DNA of 64,000 nt from Cohaesibacter intestini. Lineage in GTDB: Bacteria; Pseudomonadota; Alphaproteobacteria; Rhizobiales; Cohaesibacteraceae. The notes beneath the pieces were generated by a model, which saw nothing but the letters and a program-made list of their open reading frames with translations, had not been told where the DNA came from and did not search any database. Of this stretch, positions 45,194 to 55,022 are shown piece after piece (positions within the stretch are counted from its first letter, which is position 1; every line of letters begins with the position of its first letter). The position numbers were made by a program, and so were the translations under genes. The stretch covers positions 372,001-436,000 of the forward strand of contig NZ_QODK01000003.1 of assembly GCF_003324485.1 (NCBI RefSeq), written 5' to 3'.

Positions 45194-46198
45194 ATGCTTT
45201 GGGATCTGGTGGCCGATGTCGGCGGAACGAACATGCGACTTGCAGCAGCCAGCGATGGGCAGATTGTTCGTCAGGCGACCTATGAGACCACCGGAGCAAT
45301 GCACTTGACCGACGCGATCCGCAGCTTTGTTGGGGAGATCGGATCCGCACCGCGCTATGTCGAAGTAGCCGCTGCTGGTGTCATCGTCGATGGCTATGTC
45401 ACACTAACCAACGCCAAACAGGGCTTTTCCACCGCCGATCTGATCGGCGCAGCTGGCGCTCAGAAGGCACGAATCCTCAACGATTTTGAAGCCGCTGCCT
45501 GGTCGCTTGTCACCGCCGATCCCAACGATCTGAGCCTGGTGCAGGGCGCACTGCCAGCCCCCTTGGAAACGCCGCCGGCCCCGACCCCGCCCCGTCTGAT
45601 TATCGGTCCGGGCACCGGGCTGGGTGTCGGCACGCTGGCTTGGGCGGGTAACCAGCCAGAAGTGTTGCAGGGTGAAGGCGGTCACGTCCGTATCGCACCA
45701 CGCAATCTCAGCGAGGTCGCCATTTTCGCCAAGCTAGCCGAGCTGTGGCCAGCCACCCGCATGGGAGATGCGGACAGTCTGGCTCTTGAAGCCGAGGCGA
45801 TCATTTCCGGCACCGGTATTCCCTATTTGATGCGAGCACTCGAAGCGCTGGATGGCCGCGATCCAAGCAATATGTCAGCTCGCGACGTTTTTCAGGCAGC
45901 TGAACAACATGTGGACACCTTGGCAGAGCGTGCGGTTGATATGTTCTGCCATCATCTGGGGGCCGTGGCTGGCGACCTAGCGCTCTATATTTCCGCCTAT
46001 GGCGGGGTCTTTTTGACCGGTGGAGTGTTGCTCAAAAATGCTTGGCTGTTTGGGCGCCCCGCCTTTATCGAGGGATTCAATCAGGGCGGACGTCACACGC
46101 GTTTCCGGGTCAATATCCCGATCTATCTGTATCGAAACGACAATTTCGGCTTGCAGGGCGCGATCAATGCCATGACCTACGACCCGGAACTGCAGTGA
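45194..46198 (+). CDS. glk: glucokinase
   Basis: The 334-residue product phosphorylates glucose with ATP. Motifs are LVADVGGTNMRLA at the N-terminus (phosphate loop), ILNDFEAAAWSL with the catalytic Asp, IIGPGTGLGVG and LQGEGGHVRIAPRN, and GGVFLTGGVLLKN in the C-terminal half. This is the proteobacterial Glk family (about 320-340 residues). The start follows AGGTGAGGAAA. It precedes pgl by about 230 bases on the same strand, so the two serve glucose entry to the Entner-Doudoroff/pentose phosphate pathway. Confidence 0.94.
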   Translation: MLWDLVADVGGTNMRLAAASDGQIVRQATYETTGAMHLTDAIRSFVGEIGSAPRYVEVAAAGVIVDGYVTLTNAKQGFSTADLIGAAGAQKARILNDFEAAAWSLVTADPNDLSLVQGALPAPLETPPAPTPPRLIIGPGTGLGVGTLAWAGNQPEVLQGEGGHVRIAPRNLSEVAIFAKLAELWPATRMGDADSLALEAEAIISGTGIPYLMRALEALDGRDPSNMSARDVFQAAEQHVDTLAERAVDMFCHHLGAVAGDLALYISAYGGVFLTGGVLLKNAWLFGRPAFIEGFNQGGRHTRFRVNIPIYLYRNDNFGLQGAINAMTYDPELQ

Positions 46199-46366
46199 TT
46201 GTTTGCAACAAAAGGTCCACTCGCTTCTTCGGGCTGGGTGCTTCAATCTAACACCAAAGTTCAATCATAAAACTGCAACATCCACTCCGTATCTCTCCGA
46301 ATGGCCGCCTCAAGCACGATTCGGATCGATGCCGGGCGCGGTGGGCGCGTGGCAAAGCACTGTGAT

Positions 46367-46402
46367 CATCCACTGTGCCCATCCACTGTGCCCATCCACT
46401 GT
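46367..46402. repeat. 13-bp tandem repeat in the pgl leader
   Basis: The unit CATCCACTGTGCC occurs at 46367 and 46380 and again, truncated, at 46393-46402, preceded by a related GCACTGTGAT. The period is not a multiple of three and the array lies before the likely pgl start, so it is noncoding. Confidence 0.75.
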
Positions 46403-46426
46403 CAAAGCTCAATGCTGGAGACCAAT

Positions 46427-47116
46427 GTGACTGAAACCAGAGTATATCCGGATCGCGGCAGCATGGCCGCAGGTCTTGCCGAGCAGGTCGCTTCAGAGCT
46501 GACCAACGCCATCAAGAAACGCGGTCGTGCAACGCTGGCAGTGCCCGGTGGCGAAACACCGCGCGCCTTCTATCAGCAGCTCAGCGAAATGGATATTGAA
46601 TGGGCTTGCGTCACCGTGATCCTGACCGACGAGCATTATGCGCTCAAGGTTCCCGACAAAAGCAATGCCGCGATGATCCGGGAGCTGCTGGTCAAGGGGG
46701 CTGCGGCCGAAGCGCGCTTTCTGTCCTATCTCGATATCGAGGTTGCGGATGAAAGCGAGCGATTGACTGCCATTCTTGCCGAACTGGAAGAGGTGTTGCC
46801 GATTGACGTCTGCATTCTGGGCGTTGGCGTCGACAGTCACATAGCCTCGCTCTACGCGACTGCTGATAAAATCGAAGAGGCACTCGGGCTCTGGGCGCCA
46901 AACATCATGTTGATGGATGTACCGCAATTGCCCGAACAACGGCTGACCCTCACCGCCCCGGTTCTGGAACGGGCCCGCAAGGCCCACATTCTGCTTTATG
47001 GCGATGCCAAGAAACAGGTTCTGCGTGAAGCACAAAAACTTGGTCCGGTCGAGGAGGCTCCCGTGCGCGTAATTCTCAATCGGGCACGGGCCACAACAGT
47101 CCATTATGCGGATTGA
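46427..47116 (+). CDS. pgl: 6-phosphogluconolactonase
   Basis: The 229-residue product has the glucosamine-6-phosphate isomerase/6-phosphogluconolactonase fold: TLAVPGGETPRAFYQQLS, then VILTDEHYALKVPDKSNAAMI, then CILGVGVDSHIASLYA. The general-base His in the DxHxASL motif is kept, but the usual LTDER reads LTDEH and the usual GEDGH reads GVDSH, so it is a divergent member. It hydrolyses 6-phosphogluconolactone after glucose-6-phosphate oxidation. I chose the GTG at 46427, which follows GGAG at a proper distance; an ATG at 46412 is in frame but lacks this. Confidence 0.88.
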   Translation: MTETRVYPDRGSMAAGLAEQVASELTNAIKKRGRATLAVPGGETPRAFYQQLSEMDIEWACVTVILTDEHYALKVPDKSNAAMIRELLVKGAAAEARFLSYLDIEVADESERLTAILAELEEVLPIDVCILGVGVDSHIASLYATADKIEEALGLWAPNIMLMDVPQLPEQRLTLTAPVLERARKAHILLYGDAKKQVLREAQKLGPVEEAPVRVILNRARATTVHYAD

Positions 47117-47577
47117 TGGAGCGGCTCTGCGACCGCGCTCTGTTTTTTGAATTCAACTGTCCAATTGATTCGAACGCAGCCGATCTGGGGTCGGATTCTT
47201 TGATTTATCAAGGTTGTTTCTTGAATCTGGCCAGATCAGAACAGGGGTTGATCATGAAAACCGGAATATTGTTCAATCCGCTTCTTAATGAGAGCAAATG
47301 AATGCTCTTTGTCGATGCGGTGAAATCAGAAAACACCTGCCCATGCGTCACCGATAGATATTTTCCACCGGTCACGTAAAAGCCCTGATGCATTTTGCCG
47401 CTGGCGGCGGAACTTTTCACAAATAACGGAAAGTTGCGCACTTTCTTGTGCCCGAAAGTGCCTTTGATCCACAGTCAAGGCTTGGCAATCACCCGTTTGT
47501 TTGCACTATAGTGGCCATCCTAGATACTCGCCGAAAGTAGGGGGAGTGTTAAATCGTGATAATGAAGGGAGTCTGTC
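47117..47577. other. intergenic region before pntA with pgl terminator
   Basis: A GAGCG/CGCTC stem (47119-47140) followed by TGTTTTTT probably ends pgl. The remaining 430 bases are noncoding as far as I can see and should contain the pntA promoter. Short open frames on both strands show no family resemblance. Confidence 0.5.
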
Positions 47578-49149
47578 GTGAAGATAGGTACACCTAGAGA
47601 GCTGTTTGAGGGAGAGGCGCGTGTCGCAATGACACCATCCTCGGCCAAGCTGCTCCAGAAGTTGGGATATGACTGCGTCCTGGAAGCCGGAGCGGGGGCA
47701 TTGGCCGGTTTTTCAGATCAGGCTTACGTAGAAGCCGGCGTAGAGATCGTGGCCGATGCTCAGGCACTTTGGCAGACTGCCGACATTGTCGCTAAGGTTC
47801 GTCAGCCCGAACCCGCGGAACTGAAATATCTCCTCAAGGGCAAAACCCTGATTTCCTTCTTCAACCCGGCGGGCAATGAAGAAGGCATGGAAGCTGCCAA
47901 GACTGCAGAAGCCAACGTGATCGCCATGGAAATGGTGCCGCGCATTTCGCGCGCCCAGAAAATGGACGCTCTCTCATCGATGGCGAACATTGCCGGTTAT
48001 CGCGCCGTGATCGAGGCTGGCAACAACTTTGGCCGCTTCTTCACCGGTCAGATCACCGCCGCTGGCAAGGTTCCGCCTGCCAAGGTGCTGATCGTTGGCG
48101 CTGGTGTGGCCGGTCTGGCCGCGATTGGTACGTCTGTCGCGCTTGGCGCTGTGACCTACGCATTCGACGTGCGTCCGGAAGTGGCCGAGCAGGTTGAATC
48201 CATGGGCGCAGAGTTCGTCTATCTCGATTTCGAGGAAGAACAGCAGGATGGCTCTTCGACCGGCGGTTACGCATCCGTTCAGTCCGAAGAATTCCGCAAT
48301 GCGCAGCTCGCGAAATTCCGCGAGATTGCTTCGGACATGGACATTGTCATCACCACGGCGTTGATCCCGAACCGTCCGGCACCAAAGCTTTGGCTCGAAG
48401 ACATGGTTGCGGCCATGAAGCCCGGCTCGGTGATCATCGATTTGGCTGCGGAACGCGGTGGTAACGTCGAAGGCACCGTCAAGGACGAGAAAATCGTCAC
48501 CGACAATGGCGTAACCATTGTTGGCTATACTGACTTCCCATCCCGCATGGCTGCTCAGTCTTCCGAGCTTTACGCTTCCAACATCCGCCATATGATGACC
48601 GATCTGACCCCGGAAAAAGACGGTCAGGTGGTTCACAATATGGAAGATGACGTCATCCGTGGCGCGACCGTCACCTTTGAAGGCGACATCACCTTCCCAC
48701 CTCCACCGCCGAAAATCGCGGCGATTGCGGCTCAGCCGAAAAAAGAGGTCAAGGAACTGACGCCGGAAGAAAAACGCGCAGCTGAAATCGAAGCCTTCAA
48801 GCAGCAGACCAAGAGCCAGATCAAGCTTCTGGCCGGTGGTGGACTGTTGATGCTGTTCATCGGTGCCTTTGCGCCAGCCAGCTTCATGCAGCACTTCATC
48901 GTCTTTGTGTTGGCCTGCTTCGTTGGCTTCCAGGTGATCTGGAATGTCTCGCACTCGCTGCATACCCCGCTGATGGCCATCACCAACGCCATTTCATCGA
49001 TCATCATCCTCGGTGCTCTGATGCAGATCGGGTCTGGTTCGTCGCTGGTGATTGTGTTGGCCGCCCTGTCGATCTTCATGGCAGGCATCAACATCTTCGG
49101 CGGCTTCCTCGTCACCCGGCGTATGCTCGCCATGTTCCAGAAATCATAA
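47578..49149 (+). CDS. pntA: NAD(P) transhydrogenase subunit alpha
   Basis: The 523-residue product is the full-length alpha subunit. The N-terminal NAD(H)-binding domain I (about residues 1-375) starts [20 protein letters not shown] and has [21 protein letters not shown], the nucleotide loop. A linker rich in Pro/Lys/Glu follows, then four membrane helices (about 415-515; [20 protein letters not shown] and later). With PntB it couples hydride transfer from NADH to NADP+ to the proton gradient. The start is GTG after GGGAG. pntB begins 13 bases after the stop. Confidence 0.96.
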   Translation: MKIGTPRELFEGEARVAMTPSSAKLLQKLGYDCVLEAGAGALAGFSDQAYVEAGVEIVADAQALWQTADIVAKVRQPEPAELKYLLKGKTLISFFNPAGNEEGMEAAKTAEANVIAMEMVPRISRAQKMDALSSMANIAGYRAVIEAGNNFGRFFTGQITAAGKVPPAKVLIVGAGVAGLAAIGTSVALGAVTYAFDVRPEVAEQVESMGAEFVYLDFEEEQQDGSSTGGYASVQSEEFRNAQLAKFREIASDMDIVITTALIPNRPAPKLWLEDMVAAMKPGSVIIDLAAERGGNVEGTVKDEKIVTDNGVTIVGYTDFPSRMAAQSSELYASNIRHMMTDLTPEKDGQVVHNMEDDVIRGATVTFEGDITFPPPPPKIAAIAAQPKKEVKELTPEEKRAAEIEAFKQQTKSQIKLLAGGGLLMLFIGAFAPASFMQHFIVFVLACFVGFQVIWNVSHSLHTPLMAITNAISSIIILGALMQIGSGSSLVIVLAALSIFMAGINIFGGFLVTRRMLAMFQKS

Positions 49150-49162
49150 GGAGGCCGGGACT

Positions 49163-50596
49163 ATGGAAATCGGATTCACGACAGCGGCCTATGTGGTTGC
49201 GGCTGTTCTCTTCATCCTGTCTCTGGGCGGCCTGTCCAATCAGGAAAACGCAAAACGCGCCGTTTATTACGGCATGGTCGGCATGGGACTGGCCGTGCTG
49301 GCTACCATCATCGGACCGGGCTCGGGCCTGTGGCCACTCTCCATCCTGCTCATTCTGGGCGGCGGTGTGATCGGCTACTTCATCGCCCAGCGCGTCCAGA
49401 TGACCGAAATGCCGCAGCTGGTTGCAGCCATGCATTCGCTGGTTGGTCTTGCTGCTGTCTTTATTGGCCTCAACGCAGATCTGGAACTGAACCATGTGCT
49501 CAGCCTTGATGGCGAAGCCCGCAAGGCGCTCGAAGGTTTTGCCGCCGTTCTGGCCCACAAGACCGTTGCAGAACAGTCCGTTCTAAAGGTTGAGGTCTTC
49601 CTCGGTATCTTCATCGGTGCGGTCACCTTCACCGGGTCTGTTGTTGCCTTTGGCAAACTGGCTGGCAGAATTGACGGCAAGCCAAAACAATGGCCGGGTG
49701 GTCATGCGCTCAATGCTGTCATGGCGATTGCGTCGCTGGTCATCGGCATCATGTATGTCTCTGGCGCTGGCATCTGGACCATGATCGCGGTTGCGATCCT
49801 TGCCGGTCTCATTGGTTGGCACCTGATCATGGGCATCGGCGGCGCCGATATGCCCGTCGTGGTCTCCATGCTCAACTCCTATTCCGGTTGGGCGGCAGCA
49901 GCCATCGGCTTTACGCTGGGCAACGATCTGCTGATCGTCGTTGGTGCTCTGGTGGGCTCCTCGGGTGCGATCCTGTCCTACATCATGTGTAAAGCGATGA
50001 ACCGTCAATTTGTGTCGGTGATCCTGGGCGGCTTTGGCGGCTCCGGTGGTCCGGTTCAGGAAGTGTCTGGTGAAATGATCGCCATCGATGCCGATGGTGT
50101 GGTCTCTGCACTGGATGAAGCTGACAGCGTCATCATCGTACCGGGCTATGGTCTGGCTGTGGCACAGGCTCAGCAGAGCGTGGCAGAATTGACCCGTCGC
50201 CTGCGGGCCAAGGGCAAGGAAGTCCGCTTCGCCATCCATCCGGTTGCAGGTCGTCTGCCGGGCCACATGAACGTGTTGTTGGCCGAAGCCAAAGTGCCAT
50301 ATGACATCGTGCTCGAAATGGACGAGATCAACGAAGACTTCCCGGAAACGGATGTTGTCATCGTGATTGGCTCCAACGACATCGTCAACCCGGCCGCTCA
50401 GGATGATCCAAACTCTCCGATCGCTGGCATGCCGGTTCTCGAGGTATGGAAAGCCAAGCAGGTCTTTGTTTCCAAGCGTGGTCAGGGTACCGGCTATTCC
50501 GGCATCGAAAACCCACTCTTCTACAAAGAGAATACCCGCATGTTCTATGGCGATGCCAAGGCGTCTTTGAACACCTTGCTCCAGTCCATCGACTGA
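49163..50596 (+). CDS. pntB: NAD(P) transhydrogenase subunit beta
   Basis: The 477-residue product has about eight to nine membrane helices followed by the C-terminal NADP(H)-binding domain III (about residues 290-477; [72 protein letters not shown]). The start follows GGAGGCCGGG. It completes the PntAB pump and ends the operon with a strong terminator. Confidence 0.97.
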   Translation: MEIGFTTAAYVVAAVLFILSLGGLSNQENAKRAVYYGMVGMGLAVLATIIGPGSGLWPLSILLILGGGVIGYFIAQRVQMTEMPQLVAAMHSLVGLAAVFIGLNADLELNHVLSLDGEARKALEGFAAVLAHKTVAEQSVLKVEVFLGIFIGAVTFTGSVVAFGKLAGRIDGKPKQWPGGHALNAVMAIASLVIGIMYVSGAGIWTMIAVAILAGLIGWHLIMGIGGADMPVVVSMLNSYSGWAAAAIGFTLGNDLLIVVGALVGSSGAILSYIMCKAMNRQFVSVILGGFGGSGGPVQEVSGEMIAIDADGVVSALDEADSVIIVPGYGLAVAQAQQSVAELTRRLRAKGKEVRFAIHPVAGRLPGHMNVLLAEAKVPYDIVLEMDEINEDFPETDVVIVIGSNDIVNPAAQDDPNSPIAGMPVLEVWKAKQVFVSKRGQGTGYSGIENPLFYKENTRMFYGDAKASLNTLLQSID

Positions 50597-50616
50597 GCCA
50601 TCAAAGCAAGCTGACA

Positions 50617-50649
50617 AAAAATGCCGGGCCCTTCGCCCGGCATTTTTCG
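50617..50649 (+). terminator. terminator of pntAB
   Basis: ATGCCGGGC (50621-50629) and GCCCGGCAT (50635-50643) pair perfectly around a five-base loop, with a run of A before and TTTTTC after. It also faces the convergent LysR gene. Confidence 0.9.
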
Positions 50650-50682
50650 TTTGGTCTTGTCTGTCGAGGATTTCGGAGACCT

Positions 50683-51582
50683 CTAGCGGTCAAACAGACG
50701 AAAACCAAGCAGATGATCAATCAGGGCACGGATGCGCAGCGGCAGCTGTTTGCGCGAGGGATAAACCAGCGAGAACAGCATCTGCGGTCCGGTCAGATCC
50801 GGCATCAGACGCACCAGCCTGCCGCTGGCGATTTCGCTGCGCACTGTCGAGGGAAACAGTTGGGCAATCCCCATCCCGGCCTCGCACATCTTGATCATCA
50901 TCAGGGGCGAGTTGCAGGATTCATAATGCTGTGCCTCGATGGTCACCAGATTGTCACCGCGATAGAGGCGAAAGATCCCACCCGGAGTGATCTTGGCAAG
51001 CGAGATCCAGTGATGTTCGGCCAATGAGGCAAAATCCGTGGGGGTGCCATGCTCGGCAACATAGTCAGCACTGGCGAACAAGGCAAACCGGTCCTCATAC
51101 AGAACGCGCCCAATCAGGCTGTCGTCGCGCGGCAGTCCAACCCGCAAGCCCACATCAATGCCTTCGGCTATAAGATCCAGCCGTTCGTCGCTGAGGATCA
51201 CATCCAGTTCCACTTCAGGGTAGGAACGGCGAAAGGCTGTCAGGGCAGGCAGCAATTGCGACACACCCACATCATGGGTGGTGGTGATTGAAACCCGCCC
51301 CTTTGGGCTTTCCTGTGTCGCGATCTCTCGGGTCTCTTCCAGCACCCGCGACAGGGCTCTCGCCTTATCATGGATCTGCCGCCCTTCCTCTGTCAGAGAC
51401 AGTTTTCGGGTGGAGCGCTGCAACAGCCGCACGCCGAGATCCTCCTCCAACTGGCTGATCTGTTCTGACACTCGGGATCGGCTGGATGCCAGTTGCCGCG
51501 CCGCAGCGGCAAAGCTGCCCGCATCCACCACCGTCGAAAAGACCGCCAGCGCCTTCAAATGCTGAATTCCGATTGTACTCAT
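50683..51582 (-). CDS. LysR family transcriptional regulator
   Basis: The 299-residue product has an N-terminal LysR winged helix (about residues 8-66; FSTVVDAGSFAAAARQLASSRSRVSEQISQLE-type pattern) and a C-terminal periplasmic-binding-like effector domain (about 92-295). It is divergent from the NAD(P)H-binding oxidoreductase gene with about 145 bases between, the classic arrangement for LysR control of the neighbour. The effector may be a quinone or electrophile, by analogy with such pairs; this is inference. Confidence 0.92.
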   Translation of the reverse strand: MSTIGIQHLKALAVFSTVVDAGSFAAAARQLASSRSRVSEQISQLEEDLGVRLLQRSTRKLSLTEEGRQIHDKARALSRVLEETREIATQESPKGRVSITTTHDVGVSQLLPALTAFRRSYPEVELDVILSDERLDLIAEGIDVGLRVGLPRDDSLIGRVLYEDRFALFASADYVAEHGTPTDFASLAEHHWISLAKITPGGIFRLYRGDNLVTIEAQHYESCNSPLMMIKMCEAGMGIAQLFPSTVRSEIASGRLVRLMPDLTGPQMLFSLVYPSRKQLPLRIRALIDHLLGFRLFDR

Positions 51583-51728
51583 TTTCCGAACTTCAAATTC
51601 TAAATATAACCACTAGTGATAACAAAGCACAGAGATCATATTACAGTCAACGCAAACAGAAGATGCTGGCCAGAATGCGTCAGGACGACGATCGCCCCGC
51701 ACTGAGCCAGCCCGAAAAGGAGAAAGTC

Positions 51729-52583
51729 ATGATTGCTGTAACCGGTGTCACTGGCCATTTGGGCCGCCTTGTTGTCGAAGCCCTGCTTGCGAAAACCAAA
51801 GCTGCCAACATCACCGCCTTGGTGCGGAACCCGGACTCTGTGGCCGATTTGGCAGCGCGTGGCGTTACCGTTCGCAAGGCTGACTATGACGACCCGCAAA
51901 GCTATATCAATGCGCTCGATGGGGTCGACAAACTGCTTTTGGTTTCCTCCAGCGCTGTTGGCCAACGGGCTGCCCAGCACAAGAATGTGATTGATGCTGC
52001 CAAGACCAATGGGGTGAAGCTCGTTGCCTATACCTCGATCCTGCGGGCCGACACATCACCGATTATGCTCGCCGCCGAGCATAAGGAAACCGAGGCCATG
52101 CTCGCCGCATCCGGTCTGCATCATGTCATCCTGCGCAACGGCTGGTACAACGAAAATTACACCGAAAATCTCGCCCCGGTTCTGGAGCATAAAGCGGTCA
52201 TTGGCCATGCCGGTGAGGGGCGTGTTGCTGCTGCCTCCCGCGCTGATTATGCCGCTGCTGCGGCAGCGGTTCTTCTGAGTGATGACGACCAGTCCGGCAA
52301 GATCTATGAACTGGCGGGCGACACCGATTTCTCCTTGGCAGACTATGCCGCAAAAGTGGCCAAGGCCGCGGGCAAAGAGATCACCTATGTCGACATGCCT
52401 CAGCAAGCCTATGCCGAAGCGTTGACTGGCGCAGGGGTCCCTGAAGGCTTTGCCAATGTGCTGGCCGATGCCGATGCGGCCTTGCGGGCCGGTTGGTTGA
52501 GCGATGACAGCAAAACCCTGTCCACTCTCATCCAGCGGCCCACCACGCCCATTGACGATAGCATCAAGGTTGCCTTGGCCTAA
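51729..52583 (+). CDS. NmrA/QorB-like NAD(P)H-dependent oxidoreductase
   Basis: The 284-residue product begins MIAVTGVTGHLGRLVVEALL, a GxTGxxG NAD(P)-binding loop, and continues with ITALVRNPDSVADLAARGVT, DALDGVDKLLLVSSS-like and HHVILRNGWYNENYTENL segments typical of the QorB/QOR2 quinone oxidoreductases in the NmrA-like group. These proteins reduce quinones or sense NADPH. The ATG at 51729 follows AAGGAGAAA; a longer frame upstream would overlap the LysR promoter. LysR control from the divergent gene is likely. Confidence 0.9.
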   Translation: MIAVTGVTGHLGRLVVEALLAKTKAANITALVRNPDSVADLAARGVTVRKADYDDPQSYINALDGVDKLLLVSSSAVGQRAAQHKNVIDAAKTNGVKLVAYTSILRADTSPIMLAAEHKETEAMLAASGLHHVILRNGWYNENYTENLAPVLEHKAVIGHAGEGRVAAASRADYAAAAAAVLLSDDDQSGKIYELAGDTDFSLADYAAKVAKAAGKEITYVDMPQQAYAEALTGAGVPEGFANVLADADAALRAGWLSDDSKTLSTLIQRPTTPIDDSIKVALA

Positions 52584-52931
52584 GCCTCATCTCAAACAAG
52601 AACACCTGCATCCATTGCGGCCCGAGGAAACCATCTCTTCGGGCCGTTGGCTTTTGAATCTGAATCAGAGCATGAATTTTGCCAATTGAATCAATGTCTC
52701 AGGGCCTTCAAGTGGCCCGAATCTATCTCTCAGGGATCCATTCCAAGAGTCTGAAATGACTCAGCAATCTGCCCGTTGTTAAAGTGCTTCAACAAAGCGA
52801 ATTGCGTGCTTCCAGTCGTTCAACTTGAATCAAATCCTCAAGGCGCAGTGACGCAAAATGCTCCGTTGCTCGAAGGTGTTGAATCAAAGTCTGAGCGCAA
52901 TGAAAAGGGGACGCAACAGGACCGAGCGGCT
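52584..52931. other. intergenic region with a terminator
   Basis: CGGCCCGA (52618-52625) and TCGGGCCG (52639-52646) pair perfectly and are followed by TTGGCTTTT, probably ending the oxidoreductase gene. The rest of the gap, between two convergent genes, is noncoding to my eye. Confidence 0.6.
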
Positions 52932-54092
52932 CTAGTGCGCCCGGTGATAGCCATTGATCCAGCTGTGTTTGACCACCCAGTTTTCAGGGTCGAAGGCGAC
53001 AAGATCCGCCGCAAAGCCGGGGGCAATGATGCCATGAGTCATGTCCATGCGGATGAACTGGGCCGGATAGAGCGACGCCATTCTGAGGGCTTCCGAAAGG
53101 GGCTGGTCGAGCAGCTCCACTGCATTGCGGACAGCACCGATCATCGTCAGATGCGCGCCTGCCATCGTTCCATCGGCAAAGATGCAAACCCCGTTCCGCA
53201 CCCGAATTCCTCGCCCCTGAAAGTCGAACTTTTCGCCATCCCAGCCGACGCTCGCCATGGCGCCACTGGTTAGAAAAACCTTTCCCTTGGCTTTCGCTTT
53301 GATGGCCATTCGCATGGCTGCGGGATGGACATGGAAGCCATCGGCCAACAGGCCACACCATAGCTCCTGATCATCCAGAGCGGCTCCTACCAAGCCGGGT
53401 GCCGTGGCTCCGATGGGAGGCATATGGGCAAACAGTTTGGTGACACCACGCAGGCCCGCGCGAATGGCTTGCAAGGCCTCCTGATGCGTGGCCGCACTGG
53501 ATCCTGCACAAACCAGTACTCCGGCTTCGGTCAATGCCTTCAGGCTGTCGAGCCCGGCACGTTCCGGCGCCAGGGTCACCAACCGAATGCCGAGATCAGG
53601 ATGGGACATTAGATCGATCAGCGCTGCATCCAGTCGTCTCAGGTGGGTGGTGTGATGAGGCGCTCCAATGGAAGGAGACAGGCAGGGGCCATCAAAATGG
53701 ATTCCCTTGATCGCGGCAAGCGCACTATTCTCACCCCAATATTTGTGTGCCCTTCGAATGCAGGATGAGACATGGGCCATCACTTCCCATTCGTCGCTCA
53801 AAAGAGTGGGTAGCAAACTGGTTGTGCCAAACTGTCGATGGGTCTCGGCAATCGCCTCAAGCTCGGCCAGACCCATATCCGCTCCAACCATATGGCCACC
53901 ACCGCCAAAGACATGAACATCGATGAAGCCCGGTGCCAGCACCAGCCCGGTCAGGTCATGCACCTCATAGCCGCCGGGGGAAACGCTGCGTTCCATGATA
54001 TCGCCAATCAGACCGCCATCCAGTGTCACCGCCTTGCCAGCATGAAATTGAGTGCCGTCAAACAGGCGGGCATGCTGGAGGAGCTGTTTCAT
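52932..54092 (-). CDS. nagA: NagA-like amidohydrolase lacking catalytic residues
   Basis: The 386-residue product is related along its whole length to N-acetylglucosamine-6-phosphate deacetylase: APGFIDVHVFGGGG, then IHFDGPCLSP, LVTLAPE, GLVGAALDDQELWCGLLADGFHVHP, and the ending LRMASLYPAQFI. Compared with my recollection of E. coli NagA, several active-site positions are changed: zinc ligand E131 is D134, zinc ligand H195 (GHSNAT) is S198 (GSSAAT), zinc ligand H216 (THLYNAMP) is K219 (TKLFAHMP), and catalytic D273 (VTDAT) is G277 (TSGAM). H251 is kept as H254. Deacetylase activity is therefore doubtful. It is the last gene of an operon with a GntR regulator and a sugar kinase. The ATG at 54092 is where the family begins. 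Confidence 0.85.
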   Translation of the reverse strand: MKQLLQHARLFDGTQFHAGKAVTLDGGLIGDIMERSVSPGGYEVHDLTGLVLAPGFIDVHVFGGGGHMVGADMGLAELEAIAETHRQFGTTSLLPTLLSDEWEVMAHVSSCIRRAHKYWGENSALAAIKGIHFDGPCLSPSIGAPHHTTHLRRLDAALIDLMSHPDLGIRLVTLAPERAGLDSLKALTEAGVLVCAGSSAATHQEALQAIRAGLRGVTKLFAHMPPIGATAPGLVGAALDDQELWCGLLADGFHVHPAAMRMAIKAKAKGKVFLTSGAMASVGWDGEKFDFQGRGIRVRNGVCIFADGTMAGAHLTMIGAVRNAVELLDQPLSEALRMASLYPAQFIRMDMTHGIIAPGFAADLVAFDPENWVVKHSWINGYHRAH

Positions 54093-54197
54093 CGGATCGG
54101 GTCCATCTTGGCAGCGCGCAGATTGGTGCAGCGAGTCACTGGGTGGTGCCAACAATAGCCCTTTTGGTGGAAGGGGCCAATAGGGCCGCTCCCGCTC

Positions 54198-55019
54198 TCA
54201 GCTTTTGAGCTCAGTCACATGCTCGAACTGGTCTGCGCGATAATAGGTGCGGACAAATTCGATCGGCCGTTCACAAGACTTGCCATCAGTGCCCTGCGGG
54301 AGCGTTTCTGACTGATTTGACCCTCCACCCAATCGCTCGGAGGGCAGGAAGGACCGCTTCTCCATGTAGAGACAGGGAGAGCCTGTCGCCACCTCCAGTA
54401 AATGGGCATGGGAAACATCGAGCATCCGGGCTGACAGCCGCTGAATGGCCCGCGTTGGCCGCCGGTTACAGGCTTCAAGCCAGGCATACAGCGATAGGGT
54501 CACAAGCGATGGATCTGGCAGAATGCTGGCAGGCAGCACTGCATGTTCAAGGCACATCGGCACACCGTCAGCCTTGCGCAGACGATAGATGCGTGCAACT
54601 GGCGTTTCAGGCATCAACTCAAGAGCTTCGCATTCAGTCGGTGTTGGCAAGCCAACAGAACGGTCGAGCCACTTTGTTTCGGTCTCCACGCCGCGACTAA
54701 GCATGTCCTCCGTGAAGCTGGTCAACCGATTGAGCGGTGCATCAATGCGAGAGGCGACAAAGGTGCCTGCGCCATGGCGTTGCACCAACACACCTTTTTC
54801 CACCAGTGCGCGAACCGCATTGCGCACGGTCGCGCGCGACACTCCAAGAGAATTGGCGAATTCACGTTCTGCAGGCAGGGCGTCATTGACGTCGACAAGA
54901 CCGGTTTGAATGGAATCCTCAATGCCTTTCTGAACCCGCAGATAAAGCGGCGTCGCACTATAGCCGTGAAGGTCTGATCGGGTGCGCACATGGTCGATCA
55001 GGCGTGCTAGATCACCCAT
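54198..55019 (-). CDS. GntR family regulator with UTRA domain (amino-sugar operon)
   Basis: The 273-residue product has a winged helix (about residues 24-88; LPAEREFANSLGVSRATVRNAV) and a UTRA domain (about 105-265). The UTRA part has a 25-residue polar insert (about residues 225-250) before the last strand motif FVRTYYRADQFEHV. NagR/DasR-type members sense glucosamine-6-phosphate or GlcNAc-6-phosphate. It lies between the kinase gene (3 bases before its start) and the nagA-like gene (105 bases after its stop) and should regulate this operon. Confidence 0.92.
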   Translation of the reverse strand: MGDLARLIDHVRTRSDLHGYSATPLYLRVQKGIEDSIQTGLVDVNDALPAEREFANSLGVSRATVRNAVRALVEKGVLVQRHGAGTFVASRIDAPLNRLTSFTEDMLSRGVETETKWLDRSVGLPTPTECEALELMPETPVARIYRLRKADGVPMCLEHAVLPASILPDPSLVTLSLYAWLEACNRRPTRAIQRLSARMLDVSHAHLLEVATGSPCLYMEKRSFLPSERLGGGSNQSETLPQGTDGKSCERPIEFVRTYYRADQFEHVTELKS

Positions 55020-55022
55020 GAC

